64,000 bases of DNA from Desarmillaria ectypa (lineage: Eukaryota > Basidiomycota > Agaricomycetes > Agaricales > Physalacriaceae), in the NCBI GenBank assembly GCA_030407005.1, contig JAUDYN010000004.1, positions 3,472,001 through 3,536,000 on the forward strand. Direction: 5' to 3'. The notes below the pieces were generated by a model that saw only the letters and a program-made list of their open reading frames with translations, searched no databases and had not been told where the DNA came from. Below are positions 1 to 11,173 of this stretch, piece by piece. Within the stretch, counting starts at the first letter, position 1. Every line of letters begins with the position of its first letter. A program made the translations under genes and the position numbers.

Positions 1-1
1 T

Positions 2-346
2 ATCAACACCTATGAAGCACCTCTTTCCATCAAAGACTTTGGTCCTTTGACCTTGATGGAGAAATATGGAAACTACGACCCAGTATTTAGTCTTGTGTTC
101 TATAAACGTGGTACATCGGTCGAAAGCATGATCCAACGTATGTCCCGAGACACGATGGTAAACATTTTCGAAAAGGGACACGGGAAAGGCGAAATTTATG
201 TGCTGTCGGCTCTGGATCAATTTGGCATTACGAAAGGGGGTGTTAGATGGAAAATGGGAAAAGAAAGGGTAGTGAATATGAAGGAAGAGAAGTGGGCTTT
301 CGTTGCTTATAGATTGGACTGCCACGAGATCAGTAAGCCGCTTTAA
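2..346 (+). CDS. C-terminal part of an unknown protein, cut by the window edge
   Basis: An open frame enters from the left edge and runs 114 codons to a TAA stop, so only the C-terminus is visible. It reads through without a stop from base 2, which fits the last exon of a gene starting outside the window. The sequence is rich in Lys, Gly and aromatic residues with no domain I recognise, no membrane span and no Cys cluster. Its only support is the open frame and ordinary codon use, so a chance open frame is possible. No function is proposed. Confidence 0.4.
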   Translation: MNTYEAPLSIKDFGPLTLMEKYGNYDPVFSLVFYKRGTSVESMIQRMSRDTMVNIFEKGHGKGEIYVLSALDQFGITKGGVRWKMGKERVVNMKEEKWAFVAYRLDCHEISKPL

Positions 347-599
347 GTTGCATCCTTTCTACCTCGGGTATATTTGAATGCGATTTACCAGGTTCCTCGA
401 TTACCGCCGACAGATGGTTAGAAGTAGTGCAAGTTCGGTAGAGCTACCGTGAACGGCCTACGATTTATACAAGTTGTACTTACATCGTGGGTTTTTATTC
501 ATAGTACACCTATTTGAAATGAAAGTGGGCTTAGATCTGTAACCAACTTAGTGTTAATGTAAAGCAAAACATACATCAGCGTGATTCAGCACGCTATGC
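347..599. other. Gene-free gap
   Basis: No frame, RNA gene or repeat that I can support lies here. It probably holds the 3' ends of the two convergent flanking genes. Confidence 0.4.
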
Positions 600-1600
600 C
601 TAAGAAAGTCGTGATACTATCGACCCACTATGTCTAACATCCGCAAAGGCCTTTGTTTCTCCAAAAGAGCTATTGAGGTGAGGATTATCGCCAAACTCAA
701 TAGCATCCAAATTGGATACATTCGGCGACTGTTCCAGGGGATTGCTTTTGTCCTGAAACGTGAACATGACAGTCTCGTTTAATTCACCTTGGCGACTGAT
801 GAGAAGGAGGACCATGGTTGGATAGATCCCCTGGTTCGACCGGTCAAATCTGGCCAGCTAGAACGAGTACCAATAAATACAGACCGTGAACTGGATGTTG
901 ACCGGATGTAGACGTCGCCGAAAAACATTAGTCAACAATGACAGGACCAAGTTCGTTCCTTGGCAATAATCCAGCGCACGAGCCAAGCCTCTATGGGTTA
1001 TGACGACGTGCTGGCTGATAGAAATAACAGTTATTGCGATGCGCAGTCCGATTGTGACCAAAACAGACACTGTTATCATGCCGACCATGAGCGGGAATCG
1101 AGATGGCTGGCATAAAAGAACCAGAACTCACAGAGAGTGAAGCATAAGAACACGAAAGGAAGAATCAAACTTTTGCTAAACTCATCTTGACAAAGTACCC
1201 AAGCTCGTCAAACGACGACGCCATTGGTTAGCACATACCATGGAGCGTTGGTCGTTGAAACTCTATACAGGAAAGAGATGGTCACGTTCAGGAGGACAAG
1301 AGCGTTCATTAACATGCTTTATTGTAAGTCATAGGCAGAAGCGATATCATCCAGAGAGACTCCATGCACAGACGAGGTAGTAATGAGATGTACGTCATGA
1401 TATAAAGATAGGATCCAATAGGTCGTCGAAAGGGAGAACATGAAGAACAGTAAAATACGCGATTTCCCTCGAAGACCTCGCTTCCTATACACAGGACTAT
1501 CGGTCGTATGCCAGGATATTGTTGGGATATTGCTAAAAGAAAGCGATGCACAACATAGCAAAGGAGCAGATCGGCATGAGAATTGTATACATGCCTGCGT
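600..1600 (-). pseudogene. Probable decayed seven-TM-type membrane protein gene
   Basis: Hydrophobic blocks on the minus strand resemble the agaricomycete multi-pass membrane proteins with a TM, a 'RKRGLRGKSRILLFFMF' loop-TM motif (about 1380-1490), a 'LVLLNVTIS' segment (about 1270), a long TM near 1000-1090 ending 'GTNLVLSLLTNVF' (about 930-970) and a tail 'GIYPTMVLLLISRQGE' near 790-830. The family usually continues 'NVFAT'; here that reading is found only after a frame change near 915-925, and several blocks cannot be joined with good splice sites. I therefore read this as a broken copy, though a correct gene with unusual introns is not excluded. Known members are uncharacterised integral membrane proteins of mushrooms. 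Confidence 0.4.
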
Positions 1601-1699
1601 GTTAAAGTTTGAAACGGCCCTTCGACCAGGAGAGAGGGCTCACCGTAAACTAAAGTTTGACAACTTAATCTTATCGCATACTACGGAATATTGAGCCCG

Positions 1700-2217
1700 T
1701 CTGTGTCCGCAATGACAGATGAAGTGGGATCAAGACAAGGGAAGGGAGGATTCTGCCAAAACCCTCATATATAGAGGGCAGGAGGAAGCAGGGAAGGGAA
1801 TCATCCCAGATTGTTGGTATGTCTTTGAAACGTGTTGATTGTGGTGCCGACGCTTCCTATTCCGCGGTCAAAGAAAGGTGAAGCCAACGGAATAATGTGA
1901 AGATTTCCGGTGTTTCGTGGCTTCGTGTAGGATGATATCCAACGTGATGCAGTTCAGGTGTTCTGCAAATAGATCGCCACTGCTTAGTGAAATTTTTCTT
2001 GATTATCATGATACATTGCCATGGTACAAACTCCGATGGCTGCCATGCGTGAGTAACAGTCCTGAATTCGATTAGTTGCGCACTTTGTACATGTTCGTCG
2101 ATGGCAGCTGCCGGGCGTGACCATTTTGATAAGCCATGGTCTATAGGCTTGTTCCTCTCACTGCGTCCAGCACAGCGTATCTCTACTCTTCAGTGATCCA
2201 AGGACAAGCAAGAGATT
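1700..2217. other. Intergenic region upstream of the hydrolase
   Basis: No coding frame or repeat is supported. It must contain the promoter of the plus-strand hydrolase starting at 2218. Confidence 0.4.
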
Positions 2218-3532
2218 ATGTCTGAGATGCTAGAGAAGGACCAACCGGTATGCGAAAGTCGAATATGTTTATTGTAAATCACTAAGATATCACTGATTCC
2301 GTTAGAGTCAATATGGACACGTCACATGGAAAGACGTCTTCAATATCGTTACTACTTTTCTGCTGCTGCGTTTGTCTTCAAAGCTTCGTTGCCTCTTCTC
2401 CTAACAATTGCCGAAAATAGCTCTACATGTAGTCTGGAAAATTGTGGCCTCACCCCGTCCCGACAAACCTTGGAGGATGGTGGTCACCCTCGCCGTGGCT
2501 CGCTACCTAATGGATCGTCTCTGTTATCATGAACTTCAGTATTTATCTGGGAAAGCCGCCGATGTTTACGCACGATGGATATTTCTCAGAGGCTTACCGT
2601 CTACTATAGACGAGCTCCCAGAGAAAGGCACCTATCTCTTATGGGTTGGACCCAAGCGACTGGACAAATTCCTCCTATACATACCTGGTAGGTGCTTTCA
2701 GTTGGATGATAATGATCTCTTCACAAAGTCGTCGCGTTCTAGGGGGTGGATACGTTCTCCCACCCTTCAATAGTTTCCTTGCTTTCTGGAGATACGTTCA
2801 ACTGGAGCTTGAGGCGCGAAACATCGAGGTTGGCGTTGCAGTTCTTTCCTACAGTGAACCATATTATTTCTTTAAAATCCTTTCTTGCTAATCTGGGAAA
2901 AAGATCTCATACCAAACGCCGGATTCCCCAGCCAGCTTCATGAAGCCCAGTCGGCCATCGAATACCTCATAAAATCTGGTGTCAATCCCGAGAACATCGA
3001 GCTCGTTGGAGATTCTGCGGGCTGCAACCTAATTATTCAAATATTCTCCCATATTCTCCACCCCCTCCCGACATTAAAGCCTTTCGAAGCCGTCCGCTTC
3101 CGTGGCACATGCCTCATTTCACCGTGGGTTTCCCCTAGCGGAGAGATCGGTGCAGAGACTTTCAGGCGAAATAGTAAAACCGACGTCATAAGTTCAGACG
3201 ACCTGCTCTTGTGGGCAGAACCCAGCCTTCGAGACCTATCCGATTCAGCTCTGCCGTTCATCGAACCTGCCAAAGCTCCCAAAGCCTGGTTTTCCGGTAT
3301 TGATGGGTTGACCGAGCGCATTTTGTTCACGTCGGGTGGTGCAGAATGTATGCACGAGGCTCATAACCATTTTCATGAGTGGCATTTGAAGGACTATCAT
3401 TCGAATGTCCAGTACGTCGTACAGAAAGGCGGCGTGCATGATGAGGTATTACACGAGTTCACATTGCATAACAGGCCTGTGGGCGAGTTGGCACCGTTGA
3501 TAGTGAATTGGATTGCCGAAGGTTTTCAATGA
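2218..3532 (+). CDS. Alpha/beta hydrolase, HSL-like lipase/esterase family
   Basis: Five exons join into a 365-residue protein. Exon 1 is only 10 codons (2218-2247); the splice to the next exon gives the usual fungal start ending 'YGHVTWKDVF'. Introns follow near 2361, 2690-2740 and 2856-2900, all with GT..AG ends. Residues 118-122 form the oxyanion-hole motif, but the classic HGGG is PGGG here. GDSAG at 192-196 carries nucleophile Ser194, the acidic member is probably Glu304 in 'SGGAE', and the catalytic His is His335 in 'GGVHDE'. A hydrophobic stretch at about 22-40 may anchor it to a membrane. Members hydrolyse short-chain or lipid esters; the substrate is unknown. Confidence 0.85.
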
Positions 3533-3942
3533 GTGAGTGTCCCAGTACTCCTCGTCTTTTAATGCAGGAGAATTAAAACTTTGATTCGACTTAGAGAGCA
3601 AGCAATCAACTGTGTCGGATGAGCAAGTATGGGCATGAAATACATCCCCTCATTTAGGTCCGAAAAATGTGTTCGTCGCCGCGATTTGGAAAGCCGGTTC
3701 CATTTTATTTTTGGGAGCATGGGTAGCACACTCCATTTTAGATGAGTGGGTACCCACAGAATCCCCTCCCGGAGAATAGCATTGCCAACCGATATCCTTA
3801 TACTTGGTGCAGTGGAATCGTCCATATCAGCGGAAGACCTTGCCTAACTTTTCGCCAGGGATTTATCCTGCTGTAACTAGTAAAGAAGCGACATTCATAA
3901 CCCGATGTAGTGTACGCGGTTCTAGGACCTGTATGTCTAATT
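3533..3942. other. Gap between convergent genes
   Basis: Open frames here are short and on both strands; none has a recognisable motif. It separates the 3' ends of the hydrolase and the minus-strand paralog A. Confidence 0.4.
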
Positions 3943-4745
3943 TCAAGGATGCTCGACGAAGACGAGCCTTTCTATGCGATCACCCGCAGCCCTATTGAGA
4001 AGCTGCAGAGAGGACTTTGCTTTCTTCTTCATCGTCTCTGACCAATGTGCCATCCACGTTCGGTCACCCCATCCATGCCATCCATCTGTCCAGATGTCTG
4101 AAAGTAGAAAATCATTTTCGAACACTGGCTTTGGGTTAAATGCATGAAGATGGACCCACCGTGAATGCTATCAAAAACTAAGGATGAACGGTCATGCTTG
4201 CAGATATGATTGATGATGTTTTGTATGGTTTGCCTGGGGTCCGAGTATTCGAGGTAGTAGCGACGGGGGACAAGCGCCCTGACAAGGAGCTCTCGCCAAA
4301 ACCACACCATGTGGTCGTCAAGGTTTGTCCTGGCGTCGTAAACGATGACGCCTGGTTGTCCAAACAATTCAACAGTAAGAGGCCATTTGCACATCCGGTT
4401 GAATCTGCAATCAATGATCAGCGTTAGAGGCAAGGGATGTACTAGTGCGTGGACCTACGTCGACTCGTGGACGGCATTTTCCGCCGCTTGCAGCGCATCG
4501 GAGCAGGCATCGAGACAGCAGGCAATGACACCGAGATTAGCGTCGCTGCTAGTCAAAAACCATCCAATTTCGCGTAACCATTGGACTAACTCCGCGAAGA
4601 GAGCTCGGATGTCTTCTTCTATCAGCCGTTGTATCTGAGGAGTTGTAGGCCAGGTTCGGTGAAGGCTGGAAAGGTGTGAGATAATGCGGTCGAATGATGG
4701 CCTATGTGTCTCAAGGTCAAGCGTAGGGTTTGTGGTATAGCTCAT
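3943..4745 (-). CDS. Hypothetical protein, family A copy 1
   Basis: The ATG at 4745 opens exon 1 (4459-4745), followed by introns 4405-4458 and 4098-4159, each with GT..AG ends that keep the frame to the stop at 3943. The protein is about 228 residues, mostly predicted helical, soluble, with no domain I recognise. A core 'DDHMVWFWRELLVRAL' and a C-terminal 'HWSETM' block match 'ETHIVWMWRDLIVSSV' and 'HWSQAM' in the gene at 11174-12029. Intron 1 lies at the same place and phase in both genes (just before Phe, phase 2), so the two are true paralogs. It is divergent from the RRM-like gene at 5337. Function unknown. Confidence 0.65.
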
Positions 4746-5336
4746 GATGAATCGCGGAAGGGGTCGTGTTGGGATTATGGGGAATAATTTGCTTGATCCA
4801 GGGCTTTTATTTCAAGCATGTTGGTGGCAAGAATGGTAGGTGAATCAGAGAAAGCATGGCGAGGACTATCCAAGAAACGCCGGCACCATTGTAATATGAT
4901 TCGAAAACTGCTGCCACAGCAAATCAAAGCACAAGGTAATGACAAGCCTGTGGCATTTCAGCGGAATCATTGATGCTGGTCTATGCGATTACGAGAGACA
5001 ATAGAGTGATTGTAAGTTACCGGAGATCAAGACAGACTTGAAGATCAATCTTTGAAAACGAACAAGATGTGATAGCCTGCCAAAAGTGACTATCCTGTGG
5101 AGATGTTGTTTCAAGAACTCGGGTACGGCAGTTTGTCTGCTAGATAGTTATTTACGAGGGACACAAAGAGCTTTGAACGGGGATCAAAGCAGGAGTGGTG
5201 GTGGCGGTGGTGTTTTTTTATTCTGATCCAAGGCTCAGATATGGTCATGGTCGGAAGGACAACGTGATCGCGTCTGTGGCGTGAGAAAATAACAAAATCA
5301 TTCCCATTCCTCAGTACTGCCGTCATTACAGGCCGG
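4746..5336. promoter_or_regulatory. Divergent intergenic region, family A copy 1 / RRM-like copy 1
   Basis: The 591-bp gap separates two divergently transcribed genes and must hold both promoters. I saw no convincing TATA box or other defined element, so only the arrangement supports this entry. Confidence 0.4.
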
Positions 5337-6692
5337 ATGCTGGGACGTCTCAGCTCTACTATCCGTCGCCGTAGTGCCAATCGTTCCATTTTTACCTTGC
5401 GCCATTTCATCTCGTCCTCACCCGTCCATCGACATCGTACAGTCCGCGTTGGGAACCTCCCTGTGGGTTATAATGTCGCCCAAGTTGTCAAAGCTATCCA
5501 AGCCAATCCGGTGGAGAAGATAATGAAAAAGAAGGACCATCTACTCATCCGATTTTTCGACGACGCTGCTGCTAAGCGTTGCTTGGAGCGGTGCACGGAT
5601 GCAACGAGCCCTACCTTGACGATAGATGAGGATGGCTCACCGCGATTATCTGTTGACATTGTCGCGGGTCTCGGCGCATTCAATCTTTCGCGAGCGTTTC
5701 GATTAGAGAATCTGCCTCTGGCTGCTACAGAGGACAGATTGAAGAAAAAGTTCGCCGACATTGATGGGCTGGAGTCGTTGCACTGTGAGGTCAACGCGTA
5801 TGTCCGTTTTTTGGAAGTGAACCAGGCTATAGACGTGTGTATTTACCCTGACGTTGTGCTTGGGCTCACACCGTATTAGGCCGCGGCTATATTTTTGCGC
5901 AAGAGAGAGTTAGACGGGGATCTCAGAAACACTAGGGTGGTCTATATCAACGACAAGGACAAATACGACTTGCCGGACTGGTATACGGAAACCGAAGACG
6001 GCGGGTCAGTTCAACGCATGGTGATGGTCAATAGTGCGAACTCGGAAGTCAAGTCATTCATACGACAGTCAGTGCGCACCTTTGAGAAGGATCATCTATC
6101 GGTGCTATCCCTCCGTATCTTTCCGGGTACAAACGTATGTTGAATCACAACTATTTCAAGGTAATTCAAGCTAACAAGCTAGCAGAATATTGTCATGCGA
6201 TTTCCAACAGCAGACCTTGCCCGGTCCTTCGTCGATACTTATCAAGCCGAAGTGAGCAAATTAGGCGTAGATCTTATGCTGGAATATGATGACCGAACAG
6301 AATACGTGACTCGTGGTATGGTCACTGCCCTAACATTGGGGGCATGTAGAACGGTTCGCCTCGTCTCACGTCAAAACCAGATGAAACAGACAGTGGAATA
6401 CCACGAGATCTTCCGGCAATTCGGAAGATTGCATACCATCATGCCGCAAGTCAGGTATACTTTTCGTCTACTGCTTCCTGGTACAACCCTTAATGAAGGT
6501 TAAAAATACAGAGCTGAGACGGAGTCCGCGATCGTTCTTGTTGTCTTTGAGGATATACGTTCCGCCATGAGGTGTATTCTTGGATTGGCCAAGTCTGATA
6601 GGTCTTTCCTTGGCTGTGATACGACGAACCTGAAGGGTACCAAGGTGAATTTCTTCGGAACCCGAACCCTGGCGCCGGTCAGCATGCCATAG
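5337..6692 (+). CDS. RRM-like RNA-binding protein, probably mitochondrial, copy 1
   Basis: The ATG at 5337 starts a basic, Ser-rich, acid-free N-terminus (MLGRLSSTIRRRSANRS), typical of a mitochondrial presequence. Exons joined by introns at about 5836-5880, 6128-6185 and 6452-6510 keep frame to TAG at 6690-6692. Weak RRM-type beta-alpha-beta units are visible: 'VRVGNLPVGY...LLIRFFD', 'AFRLENLPLAA...YVRFLEV', 'NIVMRFPTADLARSFV', and a last one ending 'AIVLVVFEDIRSAMRCIL'. The RNP1/RNP2 aromatics are only partly kept, so RNA binding is inferred. The gene at 8594 has the same order of motifs, including 'NPVEKI'/'SPVEKI' and 'YVRFLEV'/'YVRFLDI', and is a diverged tandem paralog. A role in mitochondrial RNA metabolism is a guess. 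Confidence 0.65.
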
Positions 6693-7749
6693 TTTTTTCA
6701 GCTCTGGCCCGAATGAAAAAAAAATAGAGTCACTGGAGCAATTTATCTGGACTCATCGAGTTCGGAACTTTTTTGCATTGGCACCGATCAGGTAGGCTTT
6801 TCGCAAATCAACTACAATATTACCCGTGGCAAGCGTTGCATGTACGAGTATCGAAGTGAATTACTGTACTGTGGTTTCGAAATGACACACTCCTTGGCAT
6901 GTTCGTGGGTTACTATAATGCCTACCTCCAGCTGATAGTCACTGTCTCTTAGTCTGTGGGGGTGGGGTGGGGGGGTTCAAACGAATCAAATACTCAAGGA
7001 ATGTCATTTTCACTTCCGTTTGTTTTCTTCGGCAATCTCTAAAGCTGGTGCAGAATCTAGGAAAACACCGATTAGGGTATCAGAGACGCGCGCGCGTCGG
7101 TTTCGACGACATGTCTCCATTTCTACATGACACGCCGCCACCAGACTCACCAAGCTGGGTACACAATGAACCCCAGGAGGTCAACAACGATTAGAGAGCA
7201 GAAGAGCTGCAGGACGATGTTCATCAAAACCGCAGCCATTTCCTATACATTAACGTTCCGGAGCGTGTGCTGCTAACATCTAAATAAAGCATGACTTTCC
7301 GTCAAAGGAAAGTTGTACATGGATGCTTCACTTACACTAGCACTTGATAAGTTATTCGTGGAACATATCTGCAGTCTACCTTTGGTCTTAATAAAACGTA
7401 CGATATTCTGGGAAGTCAGATATCGAGTATGATTTATACGTTTCCGTGTCCAAAGGAGAGAAAGCTCTTTCTCCTCGTGCTACGAATTGAAGTCCAAGAA
7501 AAATGAAGTATAAGGCATCTGCGCACATTGGGAGCCTGTAAATGAAACGCAAACTACGTAAGGTCTGGGATGAAGAATACAATCACTAAAGAATCAAGTA
7601 GAGTTCTAAAAGAGTAATATGGCAATATGGCTACAAAAGGTCATGACGTCGAATACGAAAAAAGTCCTGGTAAAGTCCTTGACAATGATGAAACGGTAAG
7701 TCCTGTGTACTGAGTCCTTCTATCAATAAAATATCCAAAGTCCCTCTCT
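6693..7749. other. Intergenic region with a short G-rich run
   Basis: About 1 kb without a supportable gene. A G-rich run (about 6957-6976) and a CG-alternating stretch near 7087 are the only compositional oddities. Confidence 0.4.
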
Positions 7750-8397
7750 TCAAACCCCGATAATCCTCCTTGCCGAGCCCTTTTGGCGGTGAATGGTACA
7801 GCGAGCCTGACGCCTTCCGTAACAAAACTCCCGGATATGAAGTCGTTTGGAGCGGCGGGGGTAAGGCGTCGACTGCGAGGCTGCAGATGATACACTTGTC
7901 ACAGAGGACAGTGATACGTCAGAAAAATAAGATGACGTGGATTCTGTATCCGAGTCTGAGTCGCTGTCGACTGGGGCAAACTCAGGTGGAGTGGGTACGT
8001 GGATGGGCGTAGGAACACTAATGCATGGGTGAACAGTCTGCTTCCCAGCGATGAAACGGACGTTCGATGGATGTAAGTCAGCATCAGCATCCCAGAGAGC
8101 AACTGTGCGAGCTGCAATCTGGGCCTGGACATGAAGAGGCGTGATGGTTATGTGGATATCCTGGTTCCCGAGTAGAAGGATCCAGTAGGGCCAGGGCAGG
8201 CCGGTGGTCATGCAGGCATCGTGAAGGGGTCGTGGAGGGGGCCTATAGGGCGACAGTGAAAGAGACCGTACTCGCTGCAGAGATTTTTTAAGTAGGCATC
8301 GCAGCTTGTCTATGACCAGGGACGAGCAAAGGGGAGCAATGTCGTCAGTGAGGAACGAAACGACGGCAGAAACGGCGTTCGTGTCGATGACCTGCAT
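7750..8397 (-). CDS. Possible BTG/Tob-like protein
   Basis: A single-exon 215-codon frame starts at an ATG (8397) and ends at 7750. Residues about 45-100 carry 'SLSLSPYRPPPRPLHDAC', a 'LPWPYWILLLG' block and a 'VALWDAD' segment. That spacing resembles, from memory, the BTG/Tob antiproliferative domain of basidiomycetes, whose members contact the CCR4-NOT deadenylase. The C-terminal half is disordered and acidic-Ser rich (DSDSDSDTES), then basic (RRSKR), which could be a nuclear signal. The assignment is tentative; an unrelated hypothetical protein is the alternative. It lies head to head with the RRM-like gene at 8594, 196 bp apart. Confidence 0.45.
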   Translation of the reverse strand: MQVIDTNAVSAVVSFLTDDIAPLCSSLVIDKLRCLLKKSLQRVRSLSLSPYRPPPRPLHDACMTTGLPWPYWILLLGNQDIHITITPLHVQAQIAARTVALWDADADLHPSNVRFIAGKQTVHPCISVPTPIHVPTPPEFAPVDSDSDSDTESTSSYFSDVSLSSVTSVSSAASQSTPYPRRSKRLHIREFCYGRRQARCTIHRQKGSARRIIGV

Positions 8398-8593
8398 GGC
8401 GGAAAACTGTAGGTACTCTTCGTGAAGCCGCAGTCCTTATATAGCCGGGCGGGTAACCAGCAACCATTGTGGACGCCGATGCCATTGTAATGCCAAAGCG
8501 CAACAATACCTGTCCAAGTTAACTTTTTGCCGGCGTCACTACCGGTCCGGTCTGCCGAGCTAATTTTTTTTGTTTTCCCTTTCATACTCCGTC
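8398..8593. promoter_or_regulatory. Divergent promoter region, BTG-like / RRM-like copy 2
   Basis: A 196-bp gap between two divergent start codons; both genes must be driven from it. No individual element is assigned. Confidence 0.45.
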
Positions 8594-10009
8594 ATGCTCG
8601 GACTGGGACGCGCTCTCTGTCATCGTCGCAGTGTCCTCTCTCGTTATCTATCGTCGTCCGTGTCAAATGACCAACCTTCTTTTAGACGCATTGTTCGCCC
8701 CGACAACATCCCTCAGCAGCTTGGGTTTGATATCGGTGCTATAGATGACTTTTTGCAGGCAAGCCCGGTGGAGAAGATAGAACGTCGAGGAGACCGCAGT
8801 ATGCTGGTGCATTGCCTCTCAGAAGATATGGCTAATCGCTATATCGAGACGCATAATGGCCGACAGGGTGTGACTCTAACACTTGAAGAGACTCGGTGCC
8901 AGCCAATATCCTCCTACACTGTAGCCAATATAGGACTGCTCTCGATGACTCGGTGCCTCAAGATCCAAAATATTCCATCTACTGTTAAGATAGAAAACAT
9001 AGCAGAGTTCTTTCAGCCGTACACCATGCATTCTTATAGGATAGAAGAATCTTGTGTATATGTCCGCTTTCTGGATATACATAGAACAGGACATGTAAGT
9101 ATCGTTTCTCGGAGCGTCTGTCTGTACTTTACCTTCATTTGTTTGCACAGGCCCATTCTGCTTTTCGTCACGTTTCAAACTCTCAATTCGGAAGTGCACG
9201 CGTATCGTTCGCAAATGACTTTTTAGGCGAAGCATATATGTATCCTTGTTGGTACACGAAGGAAAGAGACCTCTATCCACTCCGCACTGTTATCATCCGA
9301 AATATCCCGGATGCTCGTATATACCTCCGTTGTCGTAATGCCGTTATCGAGTTCGACGTCGATCCGGTAACTCTTGCTCGATTTAAACAGCGAAAGGTAA
9401 ATGTGAAATATCTCCAAAGCGTCTGTGATGATATGTGACCTGATCACGTACATTCACAGATTATGCTAGTAACTTTCCAAATGTCGACAACCGCGCAAAG
9501 ATTTTTCGACAGTTTTGGGCCCTTGGCTGAACAACTGGGTGTCACAATCTCAATGGCAGGGGGGACCAACCCTCGACTTGTCAGTCCAGCACTTCTCACC
9601 GCCTATGACCTTGGCGTCAACCGAACTCTTCACCTTCGTATCAACCGAACCCACTTTGGCCTCCCATTTATGAACATGTTTGAGCGCTTCGCTGATATAG
9701 CGAGGACGTCAGTTCGTTTCCCGTGCGTCTTTGCAGCACCGTCCTCTCAAGCTGTGGTTATTGACCGTATGGTGCAGGGAGGATCACGACTCAGTGGAAG
9801 GAGACCTATTCATCGAATTTCAGAATATCCTTGGGGCTCTGCGCGCATTGGTCCAGCTCTCGCAGGGAGCCAATGTAACATTTGCAGATCTTCATGGAGT
9901 GCCTATGAATTTTCGTGCGGCGAGTCAGTTCAAGCCTGTGACTTTGAAATACACATCAAACGTTTCTGCCTCTCGGTGGGCTGCTCGACACGGTCATATC
10001 GATATTTGA
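8594..10009 (+). CDS. RRM-like RNA-binding protein, probably mitochondrial, copy 2
   Basis: The start is the ATG at 8594 (MLGLGRALCHRRSVLSRYLS), again a basic presequence-like N-terminus with no acids. The frame continues through introns at about 9094-9150, 9397-9460 and 9709-9779 and stops at 10009. Units parallel copy 1: 'ASPVEKI', 'CLKIQNIPS...VYVRFLDI', 'TVIIRNIPDARIY', 'TLHLRIN' and 'GDLFIEFQNILGALRAL'. Overall identity looks low, so the duplication is old or fast-evolving. The RRM fold and RNA binding are inferred from motif spacing, not from intact RNP signatures. Confidence 0.65.
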
Positions 10010-10519
10010 TCAGAGTAATAGAGGGACAACGACCGTGCCTTGAAAATATACGAACAAGTTAGTCTTGATTTTATGTACATATTTCAACTCGACGGCACAA
10101 TCCCTTCGCGTTACGGCTCGTGCAATTCTACCAATTCTATTGCTGTCCTGTTCTCGACGAAAGCATATACTTATGTGCGAGCATTCAATTCCACCTTATG
10201 CCCATTTTCAATTATTCCACAATATCATAATTCTGTGTTATATTTCTGAGCTGCCCGGCGTCTATTCTGAGACCGGTTGTGATAGGTCAGTTACCAAACG
10301 CCGCTCAGGGCAATTATCCGGCTTTCTTGTACCCATCTGTCTTCCGCATCGTTCACCCTGGTCCTTTACCATGCACCTCCCCCAGTTCCTGAACGTTGTC
10401 TCATACCACTCTCAGTATCTCGTCATGTGGCACCCAGCACTTTAACCAACGCCTCATTTCCACCTCAAAAGAGAACGCTCCCTTTGAGATATACGAACTT
10501 CAGAAATCATGATGCTGTT
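10010..10519. other. Intergenic region / uncertain 5' exons
   Basis: Short overlapping frames occur, but none has a start I trust. An upstream exon of the gene at 10520 could lie here. Confidence 0.3.
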
Positions 10520-10948
10520 ATGGAGCACCCGATGGATACGGATAACGTTCCTTGGCGCTGTGAATGTGGGGCTACCGGAAGGTATGGGAACATGGTGATC
10601 GAGCGCGTTACAATTCCCCTGGAGAAAAAATTTGAGGGTTTCTGATATCAGGTGGCTGCAGTCTCCTTTTCGACGCACTCTATTAGTGGACGCCGATACC
10701 AGGATCCGCATTTTCATTTCCCCAAGATGTGCTGGTGTTGCCGCGCCTTCGCTTGGAAGGCTCAAGTTAAGGCCATGCAGCGGCCGCCCCTTCCTCCGTA
10801 TCTTGCGTATGAGCTCGCTATGTTGCGACGAAAGAGGAATGCGCCGTGGAAGCATCATCTAATCAACCGGGATCTGTGGGACAAGGGATTTCCTTCCCAG
10901 CGGATGAAGTGGTACCCACGATGGTTCGATGGCTACAGGTGGCCATAG
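10520..10948 (+). CDS. Small Cys-motif protein
   Basis: Starting at the ATG at 10520 and removing one intron (10594-10652, GTGATC..TATCAG) joins 'WRCECGATGRYGNM' to 'VAAVSFS' and continues to a stop at 10948, for about 122 residues. The visible feature is four or five cysteines in two groups, CEC and about 30 residues later CWCC, which could bind a metal. The C-terminus is rich in Trp, Arg and Pro. A GTG-started or spliced upstream extension is possible because the frame stays open above 10520. I do not recognise the family. Confidence 0.4.
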
Positions 10949-11173
10949 AGCCAGACCTGGACAAAGCAGCAGTGTGTCTCATCCTTTACTTTGTTCTGCT
11001 AGTGTGCTGACTGTTGTCGAGGTATCGCCCCTTTCCGGTGGTTTTATTGTTCCCTTGTCTTATTCCTTTGTGGCTTGCCCTTTGGCATAAAGGCGCCACT
11101 CCTTCATCTCGGCAATTTCTTCATTTATAAACGATGCTAAAGATTCTCTCTTTTCATCCTCACATCTCATACC

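Noticed and set aside
2326..2532. 68-codon frame starting MERRLQ as the hydrolase start
   Set aside because: A different frame joins with good splice sites to give the family N-terminus from 2218.
6957..6976. G-rich run as a G-quadruplex regulator
   Set aside because: It has fewer than four clean G-tracts with suitable loops and no gene close enough to link it to.
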